A stretch of DNA of 64,000 bases from an uncultured Pelagibacteraceae bacterium (GCA_902543245.1 CACBXQ010000001.1:124001-188000), one strand, 5' to 3'; shown: positions 1-9,056, numbered from the stretch's first letter. Numbers and translations are program-made. Notes: generated from the sequence alone by a model not told the origin.

Positions 1-1053
1 TAAACTTCCTAACGCCATAGTTGAGAATACAATTAAATCATTAAAGCCTTGAGCTTTAAATTTTTCCTCTGGTGTATACGTAGTTACAAGCAAACTTGTT
101 CCTGTCACAAAAAGAAAATTCCATCCAATTCCAAGAAATATGAGCCCGATAAAATAACTTGTAAATGAAGGTTCAGGAAAGCTTACTAAAATTGTTAAAA
201 TATAAAAAATAACTCCGAAATAAATCATTTTACTGTATCCAAATTTTTTTATCAAATTACCTGTAAATAAAGATGGAAGAAACATTGCCACAAGATGAAA
301 TTGAAGAACTAATCCAGTATTTTGCAAACTGATGTTGTGAATTAAGTGCATGCTAATTGGTGTCGCAGTCATCAAAAAAGACATTATAGCATAGGCAAAT
401 GCTGCTGATGTTAATGCTTGTAAAAACCTTGGACCCTTTATAAACTCCAAATAGCTTCTAGTTCTTCTTTCATCATTTTTAGAAAACTCTATTTCATTTT
501 TATTTTTAAAAAAAAACAAAAATATAGCTGGAAGAAAAGTTAAAATTGATAATATTAAGTATGACCCAACATACATATGATCACTAAAAAAATTTTTTGT
601 ATAATCGGCTAGACTTATACCTATAAATCCAGCAATTATACCTGACAATAATAAATACGAGATAGCTTTAGGTGCCTTATCTTTAGACACACTTTCGGCA
701 GCAGCAAATCGATACTGATGAGTGAATGCACCACTTCCACCAAGTATTAAACAAGATATACAAAACAATATAAAATTTTCTTTAGAAATAGAATAAGCGC
801 CAAGTAAACAAGCAACTGATCCAGCAATTGCTGCGAGAACAAACCCCCACCTTCGACCGATTAAACTCATTACTTTAGCAGCAACTATTGTTGATATTGC
901 TATCCCAACTACATAAATTGATGGAGGTAAAGTTGATAATGTTTTTATTGGGCTCAAATCTGAACCAATAATTCCACTTAAAAAAACTGTTACTGTTGCA
1001 GCAGTAAATCCAAAGATTTGACTTAGAATTAATAATATAAGATTTTTGTTCAC
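1..1053 (-). CDS. MFS transporter, partial at window edge
   Basis: I translated this frame by hand because the ORF track omits it; it runs off the left edge with 351 codons and no stop. The protein is a chain of hydrophobic helices typical of a major facilitator superfamily permease, with a charged loop after the second helix (reading LIGRRWGF) that matches the MFS loop 2-3 signature, and a long polar central loop. The start is GTG at 1053-1051, with an in-frame stop a few codons upstream and no ATG nearby. It probably moves a small metabolite across the inner membrane; the substrate cannot be told. It follows malonyl-CoA decarboxylase by 56 bases on the same strand. Confidence 0.8.
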   Translation of the reverse strand, partial: MNKNLILLILSQIFGFTAATVTVFLSGIIGSDLSPIKTLSTLPPSIYVVGIAISTIVAAKVMSLIGRRWGFVLAAIAGSVACLLGAYSISKENFILFCISCLILGGSGAFTHQYRFAAAESVSKDKAPKAISYLLLSGIIAGFIGISLADYTKNFFSDHMYVGSYLILSILTFLPAIFLFFFKNKNEIEFSKNDERRTRSYLEFIKGPRFLQALTSAAFAYAIMSFLMTATPISMHLIHNISLQNTGLVLQFHLVAMFLPSLFTGNLIKKFGYSKMIYFGVIFYILTILVSFPEPSFTSYFIGLIFLGIGWNFLFVTGTSLLVTTYTPEEKFKAQGFNDLIVFSTMALGSL

Positions 1054-1109
1054 TATATTTTATTTTTAAACTACTAAGTAATTGGTATCACCAATTAATA
1101 TGCTTGTCT

Positions 1110-2420
1110 TTAAAGATATTTTTTTAACTTATTTGAACAAATAACCTTTTGCGTATTCATATATTCTTCATGATTTTGCTCAATAGTTTTAAGCTCATAC
1201 AAATAGTTAACCATTGTACCGAAAGATCTTTTATACCCAACCTCTGAAATATTGGCATTTATAATTATATCATCAACAATTGCACCATTACCTAAATGAA
1301 ATCTGCTAACATCATTGATTGGAAGGCCTTTTTTATTTTTTTCCTTCATAATATAATGTGCTGCAAGTTTAATTATGGCTTCTTTCTGAGCAACAATTCT
1401 ATTATCGCCAACTTTTAGATTTTCATCTTTTAAAAAAGATAAATTTTGACTTGGTAAATTTCCAACAATTTCTTTTAACTTATTTTCATCTAAAAGCCTT
1501 ACCCATTTTGCAAAACCAGGCATTGGAGATAATGTTCCATAATTTTTTATATTGGGCAGTTCCTCTTGAAGTTCATACACAACTCTTTTTATTAAAAAAT
1601 TTCCAAGAGTTACTCTACTTAAGCCTTCTTGGCAGTTACTGATTGAATAAAAAGTTGCTGTGTCATAATTTTTTTCTTTATTCATTGCTGGTTTCATTAT
1701 TTCCTGAATTGATTTACCAAGCCCCTTGGTAAGCGCTACCTCAACAAAAATAATTGGCTCATCATCCAATGCAGGATGAAAATATGAAAAAAACTTTCTA
1801 TCTTCGCCAAGTCTTCTTTTTAAATCATTCATATCTTTCATTTGATGAACCTTTTCATACTCAATAATTTTTTCAAGAATCGCTGCTTTTGTATCCCATG
1901 TAATGGTTTTAAGTTTTAAGAAACCAGGATTAAACCAAGATCTAAAAAGATATCTTAGATCATTATCTAAAGATTCTAATTCAGAATTTTCATTTATAAA
2001 ATTTAATAAATCTTCCCTTAAGCTTACAATTATAGATATACCATTTGGCGCCATATTTAATCTATTAAATAATTCTCTTCTTTTTCCTTCTGTAACTTTA
2101 AATAATTTATTCCTATTTTTTTCATCGTTAGATTTTTTAAATTCATTGATGGCGTCATCTATTTCGTTTAAATCTGGTTTATATTTGTTATTAATTTCTA
2201 GAAAAAACTTAAGTTTATTCTCTGGACTTAAATCTTGGTAAAGCAATAAAATATCTCTTGCTACAGTAATTCCAAATGCAGCTCCCTTATTTGATAGCAA
2301 ATCATCACATAAACTTATAATAGTTTCATAATCATTTTTTTTGATTTCAACTATTTTTCTTTTAAACAGTTTTTGACCAACATCAGCAATTGAGGATAGA
2401 ATATTTTTAAATGCAATCAT
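1110..2420 (-). CDS. Malonyl-CoA decarboxylase
   Basis: The 436-residue protein matches the malonyl-CoA decarboxylase family (MCD/MlyCD, MatA-type), which converts malonyl-CoA to acetyl-CoA and CO2. The N-terminal third is the helical oligomerisation domain. The C-terminal part is the GNAT-like catalytic domain, with the segments HPALDDEPIIFVEVAL, FYSISNCQEGLS, SPMPGFAKW and VSRFHLGNGA. The serine in YSISNCQ and the histidine in RFHLGNGA fall where the family catalytic residues lie. Length is normal for bacterial members. It sits 68 bases after a Liv-type ABC permease gene in the same direction, so it may be co-transcribed with it. No malonyl-CoA synthetase is visible here. Family assignment is secure; the physiological source of malonyl-CoA is not shown. 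Confidence 0.9.
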   Translation of the reverse strand: MIAFKNILSSIADVGQKLFKRKIVEIKKNDYETIISLCDDLLSNKGAAFGITVARDILLLYQDLSPENKLKFFLEINNKYKPDLNEIDDAINEFKKSNDEKNRNKLFKVTEGKRRELFNRLNMAPNGISIIVSLREDLLNFINENSELESLDNDLRYLFRSWFNPGFLKLKTITWDTKAAILEKIIEYEKVHQMKDMNDLKRRLGEDRKFFSYFHPALDDEPIIFVEVALTKGLGKSIQEIMKPAMNKEKNYDTATFYSISNCQEGLSRVTLGNFLIKRVVYELQEELPNIKNYGTLSPMPGFAKWVRLLDENKLKEIVGNLPSQNLSFLKDENLKVGDNRIVAQKEAIIKLAAHYIMKEKNKKGLPINDVSRFHLGNGAIVDDIIINANISEVGYKRSFGTMVNYLYELKTIEQNHEEYMNTQKVICSNKLKKYL

Positions 2421-2488
2421 GTTAAATTATGTTTATTTTAATGATTCCAAAATAGGCATTTTTCTTAATAATGCAATTAAGTAAATTG

Positions 2489-3859
2489 TTATTGTTTTAT
2501 GATCTTTTCAGGCAAAATTCCTTTTGGCCTATATCTCATTATTATTAATAAACCAATTCCTACCATCAAAAATCTAAAGTAAGGGGCGCTGTTAATTAAA
2601 TGAATTTTTATCTCATTTGTCTCTGGTAAGTGAGCGGTAAATAGATTAATCAAAAATAAAGCAATTGGAGCAGCCTCAACCCAAAGAAACCAAACAGCAA
2701 AACCTCCTAGTATTGCTCCAAAATTATTTCCAGTACCTCCAACTATTACCATTACCCATATAACAAACGTATATCTCATTGGTCTATAACTTCCAGGTGT
2801 AAACAACCCATCATTAGTGACCATCATAGCCCCAGCGATACCAACTATTGCCGATCCCAATATAAAAATTAATAGATGTTGCTTAACAACATTTTTTCCC
2901 ATTGCATTTGCTGCTACTTCATTATCTCTTATTGCTCTCATCATTCTTCCCCATGGAGAATAAAGTGCTTTTTGTGTAACAATTAATAAAATTATTACAA
3001 CGCATAAAAATAACCCAGACATACATAGTTTTACATAAACTGAGGATGCATCAATTACCAAAGAGTTTAATAGTTCTTGTCTCTCTGCTAATGAGTTTAC
3101 AAGACCTAATTTTGCAGAATGAAATTTTTCAACTAAATTTATAAACCAGTCTGATTTTTGGAGATCTATTTGATACGGTACTGGTTTTTTTAAACCAATA
3201 ACGTTCTTAACACCTCGTGCAAGCCAATCTTCGTGTTTTATAATGCTCACAACTATTTCAGCAATTAATAGAGTGGCTATTGCTAAATAATCTGCTCTTA
3301 ATCCAAGTGCAATTTTTCCAACAATATATGCTAAGCCACCTGCAAAGAAACCTCCTACTATCCACGAAAATAAAATTGGCATACCTAATCCGCCTAAAAA
3401 GCCAGTTTTTGCTGGATCTATCGCTTCAATACTTTCAATTGCTGGTGTAGAGATTAATTTTAAAAGAATTAAACCAAAAACTATTATAGCAGCTATTGTA
3501 TAATTTCTTTTTTTTGATTTAATTATTTTTTTCAAGGTTAATCTGATTAAAAATACCATTGATATAATAATTAAAAGACAAATAATCAAACCAAAGCCAC
3601 CCGCTTGCCAAGCCTCTCCTACGGGAGCAACAGATACTAAAACAACCGCTAATCCACCTAGAGCAGTGTAACCCATTATTCCAAAATTAATTAAACCTGC
3701 ATATCCCCATTGGATATTTGCACCCATCGTCATAACTGCAGAAATCAGACAGTAATTTAATATAGTTAATGCTATAGACCAAGATTGAAATATGCCAACA
3801 AGTATTATTAAAAATACCATTATGGAATAGGCTAATATAACATTAAAATACTGCCTCAT
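2489..3859 (-). CDS. livM: Branched-chain amino acid-type ABC transporter permease, LivM family (long form)
   Basis: Inner-membrane permease subunit of a Liv-type (HAAT) ABC importer. The conserved core is present: the GYAGLINFGIMGYTALGG segment near residues 50-70, LRADYLAIATL, and the cytoplasmic coupling segment GRMMRAIRDNEVAANAMG, followed by VGGTGNNFGAILGG. At 456 residues it is much longer than usual LivM proteins (about 320-350). The extra length lies around residues 100-160 and 215-270, between core helices. Its start overlaps the stop of the LivH-type gene by 4 bases, indicating translational coupling. The second Liv cluster at 9-13.8 kb carries a normal-length LivM. The substrate is unknown; amino acids, urea or other small polar compounds are all handled by this family. 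Confidence 0.88.
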   Translation of the reverse strand: MRQYFNVILAYSIMVFLIILVGIFQSWSIALTILNYCLISAVMTMGANIQWGYAGLINFGIMGYTALGGLAVVLVSVAPVGEAWQAGGFGLIICLLIIISMVFLIRLTLKKIIKSKKRNYTIAAIIVFGLILLKLISTPAIESIEAIDPAKTGFLGGLGMPILFSWIVGGFFAGGLAYIVGKIALGLRADYLAIATLLIAEIVVSIIKHEDWLARGVKNVIGLKKPVPYQIDLQKSDWFINLVEKFHSAKLGLVNSLAERQELLNSLVIDASSVYVKLCMSGLFLCVVIILLIVTQKALYSPWGRMMRAIRDNEVAANAMGKNVVKQHLLIFILGSAIVGIAGAMMVTNDGLFTPGSYRPMRYTFVIWVMVIVGGTGNNFGAILGGFAVWFLWVEAAPIALFLINLFTAHLPETNEIKIHLINSAPYFRFLMVGIGLLIIMRYRPKGILPEKIIKQ

Positions 3860-4866
3860 ATTACTTTTCCTTTAAATATACCTGTAGGTCTAAATAATAA
3901 AACAATAACCAATATCGAAAATGATACTGCAAATTTATAATCTGTAGATAAAACTTGCATTAAAGAGTCTGGTTCCAACGCTTCTGGTAGCAAATATGAT
4001 AAAAATTTTTTGTAGGCATATGTTAAAAATATTTCTGCGAAGGCAATACAGTAACCTCCAAGGAAAGCACCGAAAGGATTACCTATTCCACCAACAATTG
4101 CTGCTGCAAAAATTGGAAGCATATTGTTAAAATATACGAATGGACGATAACTTTTATCAAGTCCATATAAAATTCCACCTATTGTTGCTAAAATCCCAGC
4201 AATAACCCATGTAATCAAAACAACTCTTTTTGGGTCAATACCCGATAGCAAAGCTAGATCCTCATTATCAGAGTAAGCTCTCATGCTGGTGCCAGTTTTT
4301 GTTCTATTTAAAAACCAAAATAATATTGAAACAAAAATTATAGTTACTACTATAGTAATTGCTTGTGTAGATTTAATTGTTAAACCTTCGCTAAAACCTG
4401 TCATTTCTTTAAATTCAGAAGCTTTTAAAATAAATTTTTGTCCATCAAGAAATGTTCTATCAAAAGGTCCTATAATTATTCTTATAATAGCTTGGGTCAC
4501 AAACATAACTCCTACACTAACCATCGCCAATTGTACTGGTGGACTCTTTTTAATTCTATAATAGCTAAATACATACTTATCTATTAATAGCATGTATAAA
4601 ATCATCATTATTATGGCAAAAGGTATTGTTAATAATGCAGTTGGTAATATACCAAGATTAATTCCTAAAGACTGAAAATAAAAGGTAAGTAGAACTGCAA
4701 ACATAGTTCCAAAAGACATCATGTCCCCAGTTGCAAAATTTGCAAATCTCAAAATTCCATAAATTAATGTTACAAAAATTGCACCTAATGCTAGCTGTGA
4801 ACCATATGTTAAAGCAGGAATAATCGTATAATTTAACAAGACTATAATTGCATTAATAAATTCCAT
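3856..4866 (-). CDS. livH: Branched-chain amino acid-type ABC transporter permease, LivH family
   Basis: LivH-type membrane permease of 336 residues, partner of the long LivM beside it. The N-terminal region reads GAIFVTLIYGILRFANFATGDMMSFGTM, the usual LivH signature (LxxGxxxxxNxAxGxxxxxG), and the coupling segment is TSMRAYSDNEDLALLSGID. Roughly eight hydrophobic helices are visible. It starts one base after the LivF stop and overlaps the LivM start by 4 bases, so G-F-H-M is one operon in this order. No binding-protein gene accompanies this cluster. Confidence 0.88.
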   Translation of the reverse strand: MEFINAIIVLLNYTIIPALTYGSQLALGAIFVTLIYGILRFANFATGDMMSFGTMFAVLLTFYFQSLGINLGILPTALLTIPFAIIMMILYMLLIDKYVFSYYRIKKSPPVQLAMVSVGVMFVTQAIIRIIIGPFDRTFLDGQKFILKASEFKEMTGFSEGLTIKSTQAITIVVTIIFVSILFWFLNRTKTGTSMRAYSDNEDLALLSGIDPKRVVLITWVIAGILATIGGILYGLDKSYRPFVYFNNMLPIFAAAIVGGIGNPFGAFLGGYCIAFAEIFLTYAYKKFLSYLLPEALEPDSLMQVLSTDYKFAVSFSILVIVLLFRPTGIFKGKVI

Positions 4867-4867
4867 T

Positions 4868-5575
4868 TTATGCTCCTAAAAAAGATCTTCTTACTTCTGG
4901 ATCATGCAAAAGTTGTTTGCCTGAACCCTCAAATTTATTTTTGCCAGTAACTAAAACATATCCTCGGTCAGATATACTTAATGCTTGTTTAGCATTCTGT
5001 TCTACCATTATTATTGCAACATTTGTTTTTTTAACTTTTATTATATGGTTAAATAATTCATCCATAACAATTGGAGAAACTCCTGCGGTTGGCTCATCTA
5101 ACATTAAAACAGATGGTTTGGTCATGAGAGCTCTACCAAGTGCCACTTGTTGTCTTTGTCCTCCAGATAGCTCACCAACGGTTTGACTTTTTTTATCACT
5201 TAAAATTGGAAATAACTCATATATTTCTTCAATAATTTTATCTAATTCATCATTTCTAAGGAATGCTCCTATCTCTAAATTTTCTCTTACTGTTAAACCA
5301 GCAAATACATTTCTAGTTTGTGGAACAAATGATATTCCTCTTTTCACTCTGTCTTGTGGGTTTAAGTCTGATATGTTTTTTCCAGCAATGGTTACATCAC
5401 CTGATCTTAAGTTGAGCAAACCAAGCATAGCTTTCATTGCCGTACTTTTTCCAGCCCCATTAGGTCCAAGTATTGCAACAATTTCCCCTTTATTTACATT
5501 AATTGTACATGAAGAAATTATATCGGCTCCTTCATCATAACCTGCAGTCATTTGATTACCTTCAAAAAATGCCAT
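4868..5575 (-). CDS. livF: Branched-chain amino acid-type ABC transporter ATP-binding protein, LivF family
   Basis: The 235-residue ATPase has Walker A GPNGAGKST near residue 37, Q-loop VPQTRNVF, ABC signature LSGGQRQQ and Walker B VLMLDEPTAG followed by the family's typical serine-proline. The H-loop position reads IMVEQNAKQALSI with Q/N in place of the usual His, which is normal for LivF. Short length without the extra C-terminal region identifies LivF rather than LivG. It energises the adjacent permeases from the cytoplasmic face. The start overlaps the LivG stop by one base (TAATG). Confidence 0.9.
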   Translation of the reverse strand: MAFFEGNQMTAGYDEGADIISSCTINVNKGEIVAILGPNGAGKSTAMKAMLGLLNLRSGDVTIAGKNISDLNPQDRVKRGISFVPQTRNVFAGLTVRENLEIGAFLRNDELDKIIEEIYELFPILSDKKSQTVGELSGGQRQQVALGRALMTKPSVLMLDEPTAGVSPIVMDELFNHIIKVKKTNVAIIMVEQNAKQALSISDRGYVLVTGKNKFEGSGKQLLHDPEVRRSFLGA

Positions 5576-6369
5576 TAAATTTTGCCCTTATTAAAATTTG
5601 ATCTACCTAAATAACTTTCAATTACTTTTTCGTTTTTTTTAACTTCATCAGCAGTTCCTTCAAACAATATAGATCCCTCAGACATAACAATTACAGGATT
5701 ACATAATCTACTTATAAAATCCATATCATGCTCAATCATACAAAAAGTGTATCCTTGTTCTTTGTTTAGCCTTAATATTGACGAGCCAATTTCTTTTAAT
5801 AATGTTCTATTTACACCTGCGCCAACTTCATCTAATAAAACTAATTTTGCATCAATCATCATAGTTCTACCTAATTCTAAAAGTTTTTTCTGTCCTCCAG
5901 ATAAATTACCAGCTAACTCATTTGAAAGATGTTTAAGATTTAAAAAGTCTATAACTTCCAAAGCCTTTTTTCTGACAGCGTTCTCTTCTTTTTTTATTAA
6001 ATTTGGTTTTATTAATACATTTAGCAAATTTTCTCCAGATTGATTTCCAGGTACCATCATTAAATTTTCGATTACGGACATATTGGAAAATTCATGAGCT
6101 ATTTGAAATGTTCTCAATAAACCTTTTGAAAAAAGTTCATAAGATGGAACGTCAGTTATATCCTCATTATTAAACTCAACACATCCATCACTTGATTTTA
6201 AATTACCAGCAATTAAATTGAATAAAGTACTTTTGCCTGAACCATTGGGTCCTATAATTCCAGTTATTGAACCTTTTTTTATTTGCAGTGAACAATTTGA
6301 TACTGCTGCAAGTCCACCAAAATATTTTGTAAGATTATCGACTTTTAGGATATCTGGGGCTGACGACAT
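5575..6369 (-). CDS. livG: Branched-chain amino acid-type ABC transporter ATP-binding protein, LivG family
   Basis: The 264-residue ATPase has Walker A GPNGSGKST, the LivG-type stretch LLRTFQIAHEFSNMSVIENL, signature LSGGQKKLLELGRTMM, Walker B LVLLDEVGAGV and the H-loop MIEHDMDFI. The long helical insert between Q-loop and signature, and the C-terminal EVIESYLG-type end, are LivG hallmarks. Walker B reads DEVGAG rather than DEPTAG, a variation seen in this family. It lies 6 bases after the ProC-like gene and leads the G-F-H-M order, the reverse of the second cluster's H-M-G-F order. Confidence 0.9.
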   Translation of the reverse strand: MSSAPDILKVDNLTKYFGGLAAVSNCSLQIKKGSITGIIGPNGSGKSTLFNLIAGNLKSSDGCVEFNNEDITDVPSYELFSKGLLRTFQIAHEFSNMSVIENLMMVPGNQSGENLLNVLIKPNLIKKEENAVRKKALEVIDFLNLKHLSNELAGNLSGGQKKLLELGRTMMIDAKLVLLDEVGAGVNRTLLKEIGSSILRLNKEQGYTFCMIEHDMDFISRLCNPVIVMSEGSILFEGTADEVKKNEKVIESYLGRSNFNKGKI

Positions 6370-6375
6370 AAAAGA

Positions 6376-7146
6376 TTATACTTTGTTAAGTCTTTTAAGA
6401 ATACTATTAAGTGTTTTCTGAGAGGACCTATAAAATCCTGCTTTTTTTAGTTCTTTGAGTCCTTGTTCATTTAAACCTCCTTTTGTCTGTGATTCTTTTA
6501 CTAAAAATTTCAAATTCTTCATTGAGTTTAAAACTGCATCCTCCGAAAGTGCCACAAATAGAGAAGTTATATATTTTTGTGCTTTGTCTCTTCTTACTCC
6601 CTTGATGACTAACCAACTAGATAAAACATTTAATAACTCATAAAAAGGAGCCATCATGCCTGATATAGCCCAAAAATTATTTGACAACTTTTCATTATGT
6701 AATTCAACTGTAACCCCAAGTTTATTAAAAAATTCCTTAACTTTTTTATTTGGAGGAAACACTGGTATAGGTCCCTTTTTTAATGAAATAAATGGAAGCG
6801 GTATTGCTCTAAAAATTTTAGCATTTACTTTTATATTTTTTTTTAGCTGAACCATTTTCATAGTTGATATAAAGCTTATTACAGTTTGATTAGATCTAAA
6901 TTTTAAATCTTTAATTATTCTGTTACCTACATTTGGAGTAACGGCTAGAAAAACCCAATTTGATTTATCTATAATCTCTTGATTGTTTTTAGCAACACTA
7001 ACTTTTCTGAACTTTTTACTGATCTTATTTGAGATTGTTCTATTTCTTGGGGACAATAAAATTTTTTTAAATGAAATTTTTGAGTTACAAATTCCAGTAA
7101 CCACTGAAGATGTGATTTTTCCAGTACCTATAAATCCTAAAATCAT
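6376..7146 (-). CDS. Pyrroline-5-carboxylate reductase-like protein (ProC family)
   Basis: This 256-residue protein has an N-terminal Rossmann fold beginning ILGFIGTGKITSSVVTGI, followed by a beta strand WVFLAVTPN, as in ProC. The C-terminal helical dimer domain contains AISGMMAPFYELLNVLSSWL and KGGLNEQGLKELKKAG, which stand in for the ProC SGPAY...SPGGTT regions but diverge from them. P5C reductase makes proline from pyrroline-5-carboxylate with NAD(P)H. Because the catalytic SPGGTT region is degenerate, it may act on a related imine or be a paralogue rather than the biosynthetic enzyme. It lies in line with two Liv transporters, 6 bases before livG. Confidence 0.7.
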   Translation of the reverse strand: MILGFIGTGKITSSVVTGICNSKISFKKILLSPRNRTISNKISKKFRKVSVAKNNQEIIDKSNWVFLAVTPNVGNRIIKDLKFRSNQTVISFISTMKMVQLKKNIKVNAKIFRAIPLPFISLKKGPIPVFPPNKKVKEFFNKLGVTVELHNEKLSNNFWAISGMMAPFYELLNVLSSWLVIKGVRRDKAQKYITSLFVALSEDAVLNSMKNLKFLVKESQTKGGLNEQGLKELKKAGFYRSSQKTLNSILKRLNKV

Positions 7147-7183
7147 ATTAAAATCACAATATATAAGGTGAGCTATTTTTCAA

Positions 7184-7615
7184 TTAATTATTGAAGAAAG
7201 ATCCTCTTATTCTAAGTAATTCCCTACTTAAATTTTTGTTTTCTTTAAAAGGTTTTCTTCCATGGAGCCAAAAATAATTATTTGCAATTATTGATGAACC
7301 AACTGGTAATTTAGTAATAATTTTATTTTTACTGCCTTCTAGACTATCAGATAGTTTTTGCAAAAAAATACCTTGTTTCATATTTCTTGGTTCTGGAAAT
7401 TGATCTATATAGGAAATTTGTGGTCTGCCTTCTTGATCATCAAAAAAAATTGGATGTTCAACTTTGTAATCAATATTTTTACTTTTTGGAGATCCCCAGA
7501 GAAAATCTTCTCTACCTATAGGATCTTTTGATAAAGTTTTACATTCTTCCCAATCATCTAAATGCAACATTGCAGTTTCTCCCCCTTCAACATTTTTTTC
7601 CTCAATTTTTGACAT
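7184..7615 (-). pseudogene. CsiD/GlaH-like glutarate 2-hydroxylase, C-terminal fragment of a broken gene
   Basis: This 143-residue frame matches the second half of CsiD (GlaH), the Fe(II)/2-oxoglutarate oxygenase that turns glutarate into 2-hydroxyglutarate. Recognisable parts are VEGGETAMLHLDDWEE, PKSKNIDYKVEHPIFF, YIDQFPEPRNM and the C-terminal YFWLHGRKPF...RELLRIRG. The last stretch carries the distal iron-ligand histidine and the 2-oxoglutarate-binding arginine. It starts at an ATG that overlaps the stop of the N-terminal fragment by 14 bases in another frame. The segment that normally joins the two halves, including the HxD iron-binding pair, is absent. I infer an internal deletion of roughly 60 bases; an assembly error is the main alternative. 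Confidence 0.75.
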
Positions 7616-8033
7616 AAGCTTTCCTTAAATATGAGTCACTATTATCCTCATGTTTGACATGAAATCTTGCATAATATTTTCCTGCCATTAAATCATGATT
7701 TGGTATACCAATTAAATGTGCGACAGCAGTTGATAACTTAAGTAAAAAGTCTGAATTAATTTTTTTTTTATTTACCTCTGGGTGGATAATAAAACATCCA
7801 GTATTTCTATCTCGAATAATTTTATTTATCAGTATATTTAACTTATTTGATGTTATTTCGTTTAATATGTTAGCTATAGTAAATCTAGTAAATGGTTTAT
7901 ACTCGAGTGCAGTTAGATCAAATCTTTTAAATGGCTTTTTTAATTTTTCTAAGGTTTCTTTTTTAATTGTAATTAATACAATCCTATCTGATACGTGATG
8001 TTGAGATATTTCTAAACCTTGAATTTTTTCCAT
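7602..8033 (-). pseudogene. CsiD/GlaH-like glutarate 2-hydroxylase, N-terminal fragment of a broken gene
   Basis: This 143-residue frame matches the first half of CsiD: ALEYKPFTRFTIANIL, DRNTGCFIIHPE, KLSTAVAHLIGIPNHDLMAGKYYARFHVK and DNSDSYLRKAY. Family members continue past YLRxAY into a short stretch holding the iron ligands (xLHxDGTY) and then MKxxExN. Here the frame instead stops three codons after YLRKAY, and the sequence jumps to the equivalent of the KIEEKN segment in a different frame. The break is therefore an internal deletion plus frameshift. Neither half can bind iron alone. It lies 4 bases after azlD in the same run of genes. Confidence 0.75.
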
Positions 8034-8037
8034 ATAA

Positions 8038-8361
8038 TTAAAAATAACTATTTAAAAATGATAATATAATAGCAGAGAAAACTGTGGGATAAACAAGGTT
8101 TTTTTTTGAAATAAAAAATATTAGTACCGAAATAATAATTACTGTAAACCTTACTAGATAATCTGAGTTTGCTAAAGCTCCCTCGGGAAAAATTAATATT
8201 CTTGAAATTAGTGCTGCAAGCGTCGAATATGCTAAGCAATTAAACCACTTAAATATTTTTGAATCCTCTTTTATTTTTTCAGAGCTAATAGCTCCTAAAA
8301 ATCTTGATAAATAAGTTGCGATTGAAGTCGCTATAATAGCTAACACAATAATATTGCTCAT
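8038..8361 (-). CDS. azlD: AzlD family branched-chain amino acid exporter subunit
   Basis: A 107-residue, four-helix membrane protein of the AzlD family. The first helix with TYLSRFLGA and the next with WFNCLAYSTLAALISRILIF give the typical AzlD pattern (TxxxRxxP and a proline/alanine-rich second helix). It directly follows AzlC, overlapping by 4 bases, and the pair normally forms a two-subunit exporter for branched-chain amino acids and analogues such as azaleucine. The family is annotated from Bacillus azlCD; the substrate here is inferred. Confidence 0.82.
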   Translation of the reverse strand: MSNIIVLAIIATSIATYLSRFLGAISSEKIKEDSKIFKWFNCLAYSTLAALISRILIFPEGALANSDYLVRFTVIIISVLIFFISKKNLVYPTVFSAIILSFLNSYF

Positions 8362-9056
8362 TTATTCTCTCCAAGTAGAAAAGCTATTGTGCCGGCTGTT
8401 ACTCCTCCAAAAAGGATACACCATTCTGGAGAAAAATAATAAAAAATTGGTCCCAAAAAAGATCCTAGTATAACAGAAATTGCTATTCCTTTAGTTTTAA
8501 TAGCTCCTATCATCATGCAAAGAAAGTAAATTGGATTTACTATCATTAAACCCACCATCATATTTGGAGTTAATAAATCAGATGAAAAATATCCTATTAT
8601 AGTTGAAAATATTGCAATCAACCATGTTGCTGTTCCAATGCCTATCCAAAAATCTATCCTATTTTTCCTTTCAATAGTTTGATATTTATTTTTCATTATA
8701 AGCCACGAAGATACTGCAATAAAATGACATGAAATATAATATTTCCACTTTGGTTGACTCTTATCTATTAACAATGGAAATAATGATACTGTCATTGGAT
8801 ATAGACGAGCATTTACTAACCAAACAGCTAGAAAAATATTTAATATTGAAGCGCCAACTAATAAAGACTCAGCCATTACTAATGAACCAGGTAATGCATA
8901 AGTGAATAAAGTAGACAAAATACTCTGTTCAAGTGAAAAATTTAGATTTTTTAATAACGCACCAATTGCTATAAAACTTGCACCTAGCGCTAATGCGGGG
9001 CTATCTATGCCCTTAACAGATTTAAGACCTAGTAAAAAATATTTTAAATTTACCAT
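8358..9056 (-). CDS. azlC: AzlC family branched-chain amino acid exporter subunit
   Basis: The 232-residue membrane protein has the AzlC arrangement: LALGASFIAIGALLKNLNFS, then the family-typical TYALPGSLVMAESLL and NARLYPMTVSLFPLL, where the NxRhxxM motif is diagnostic. About six to seven helices are visible. It begins with a TAATG one-base overlap on the livF stop, so the exporter pair is translationally tied to the upstream Liv importer operon. Confidence 0.85.
   Translation of the reverse strand: MVNLKYFLLGLKSVKGIDSPALALGASFIAIGALLKNLNFSLEQSILSTLFTYALPGSLVMAESLLVGASILNIFLAVWLVNARLYPMTVSLFPLLIDKSQPKWKYYISCHFIAVSSWLIMKNKYQTIERKNRIDFWIGIGTATWLIAIFSTIIGYFSSDLLTPNMMVGLMIVNPIYFLCMMIGAIKTKGIAISVILGSFLGPIFYYFSPEWCILFGGVTAGTIAFLLGENK

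Noticed and set aside
8048-8239. 63-residue ORF on the same strand as azlD
   Set aside because: A shifted frame inside azlD; the composition is not protein-like.
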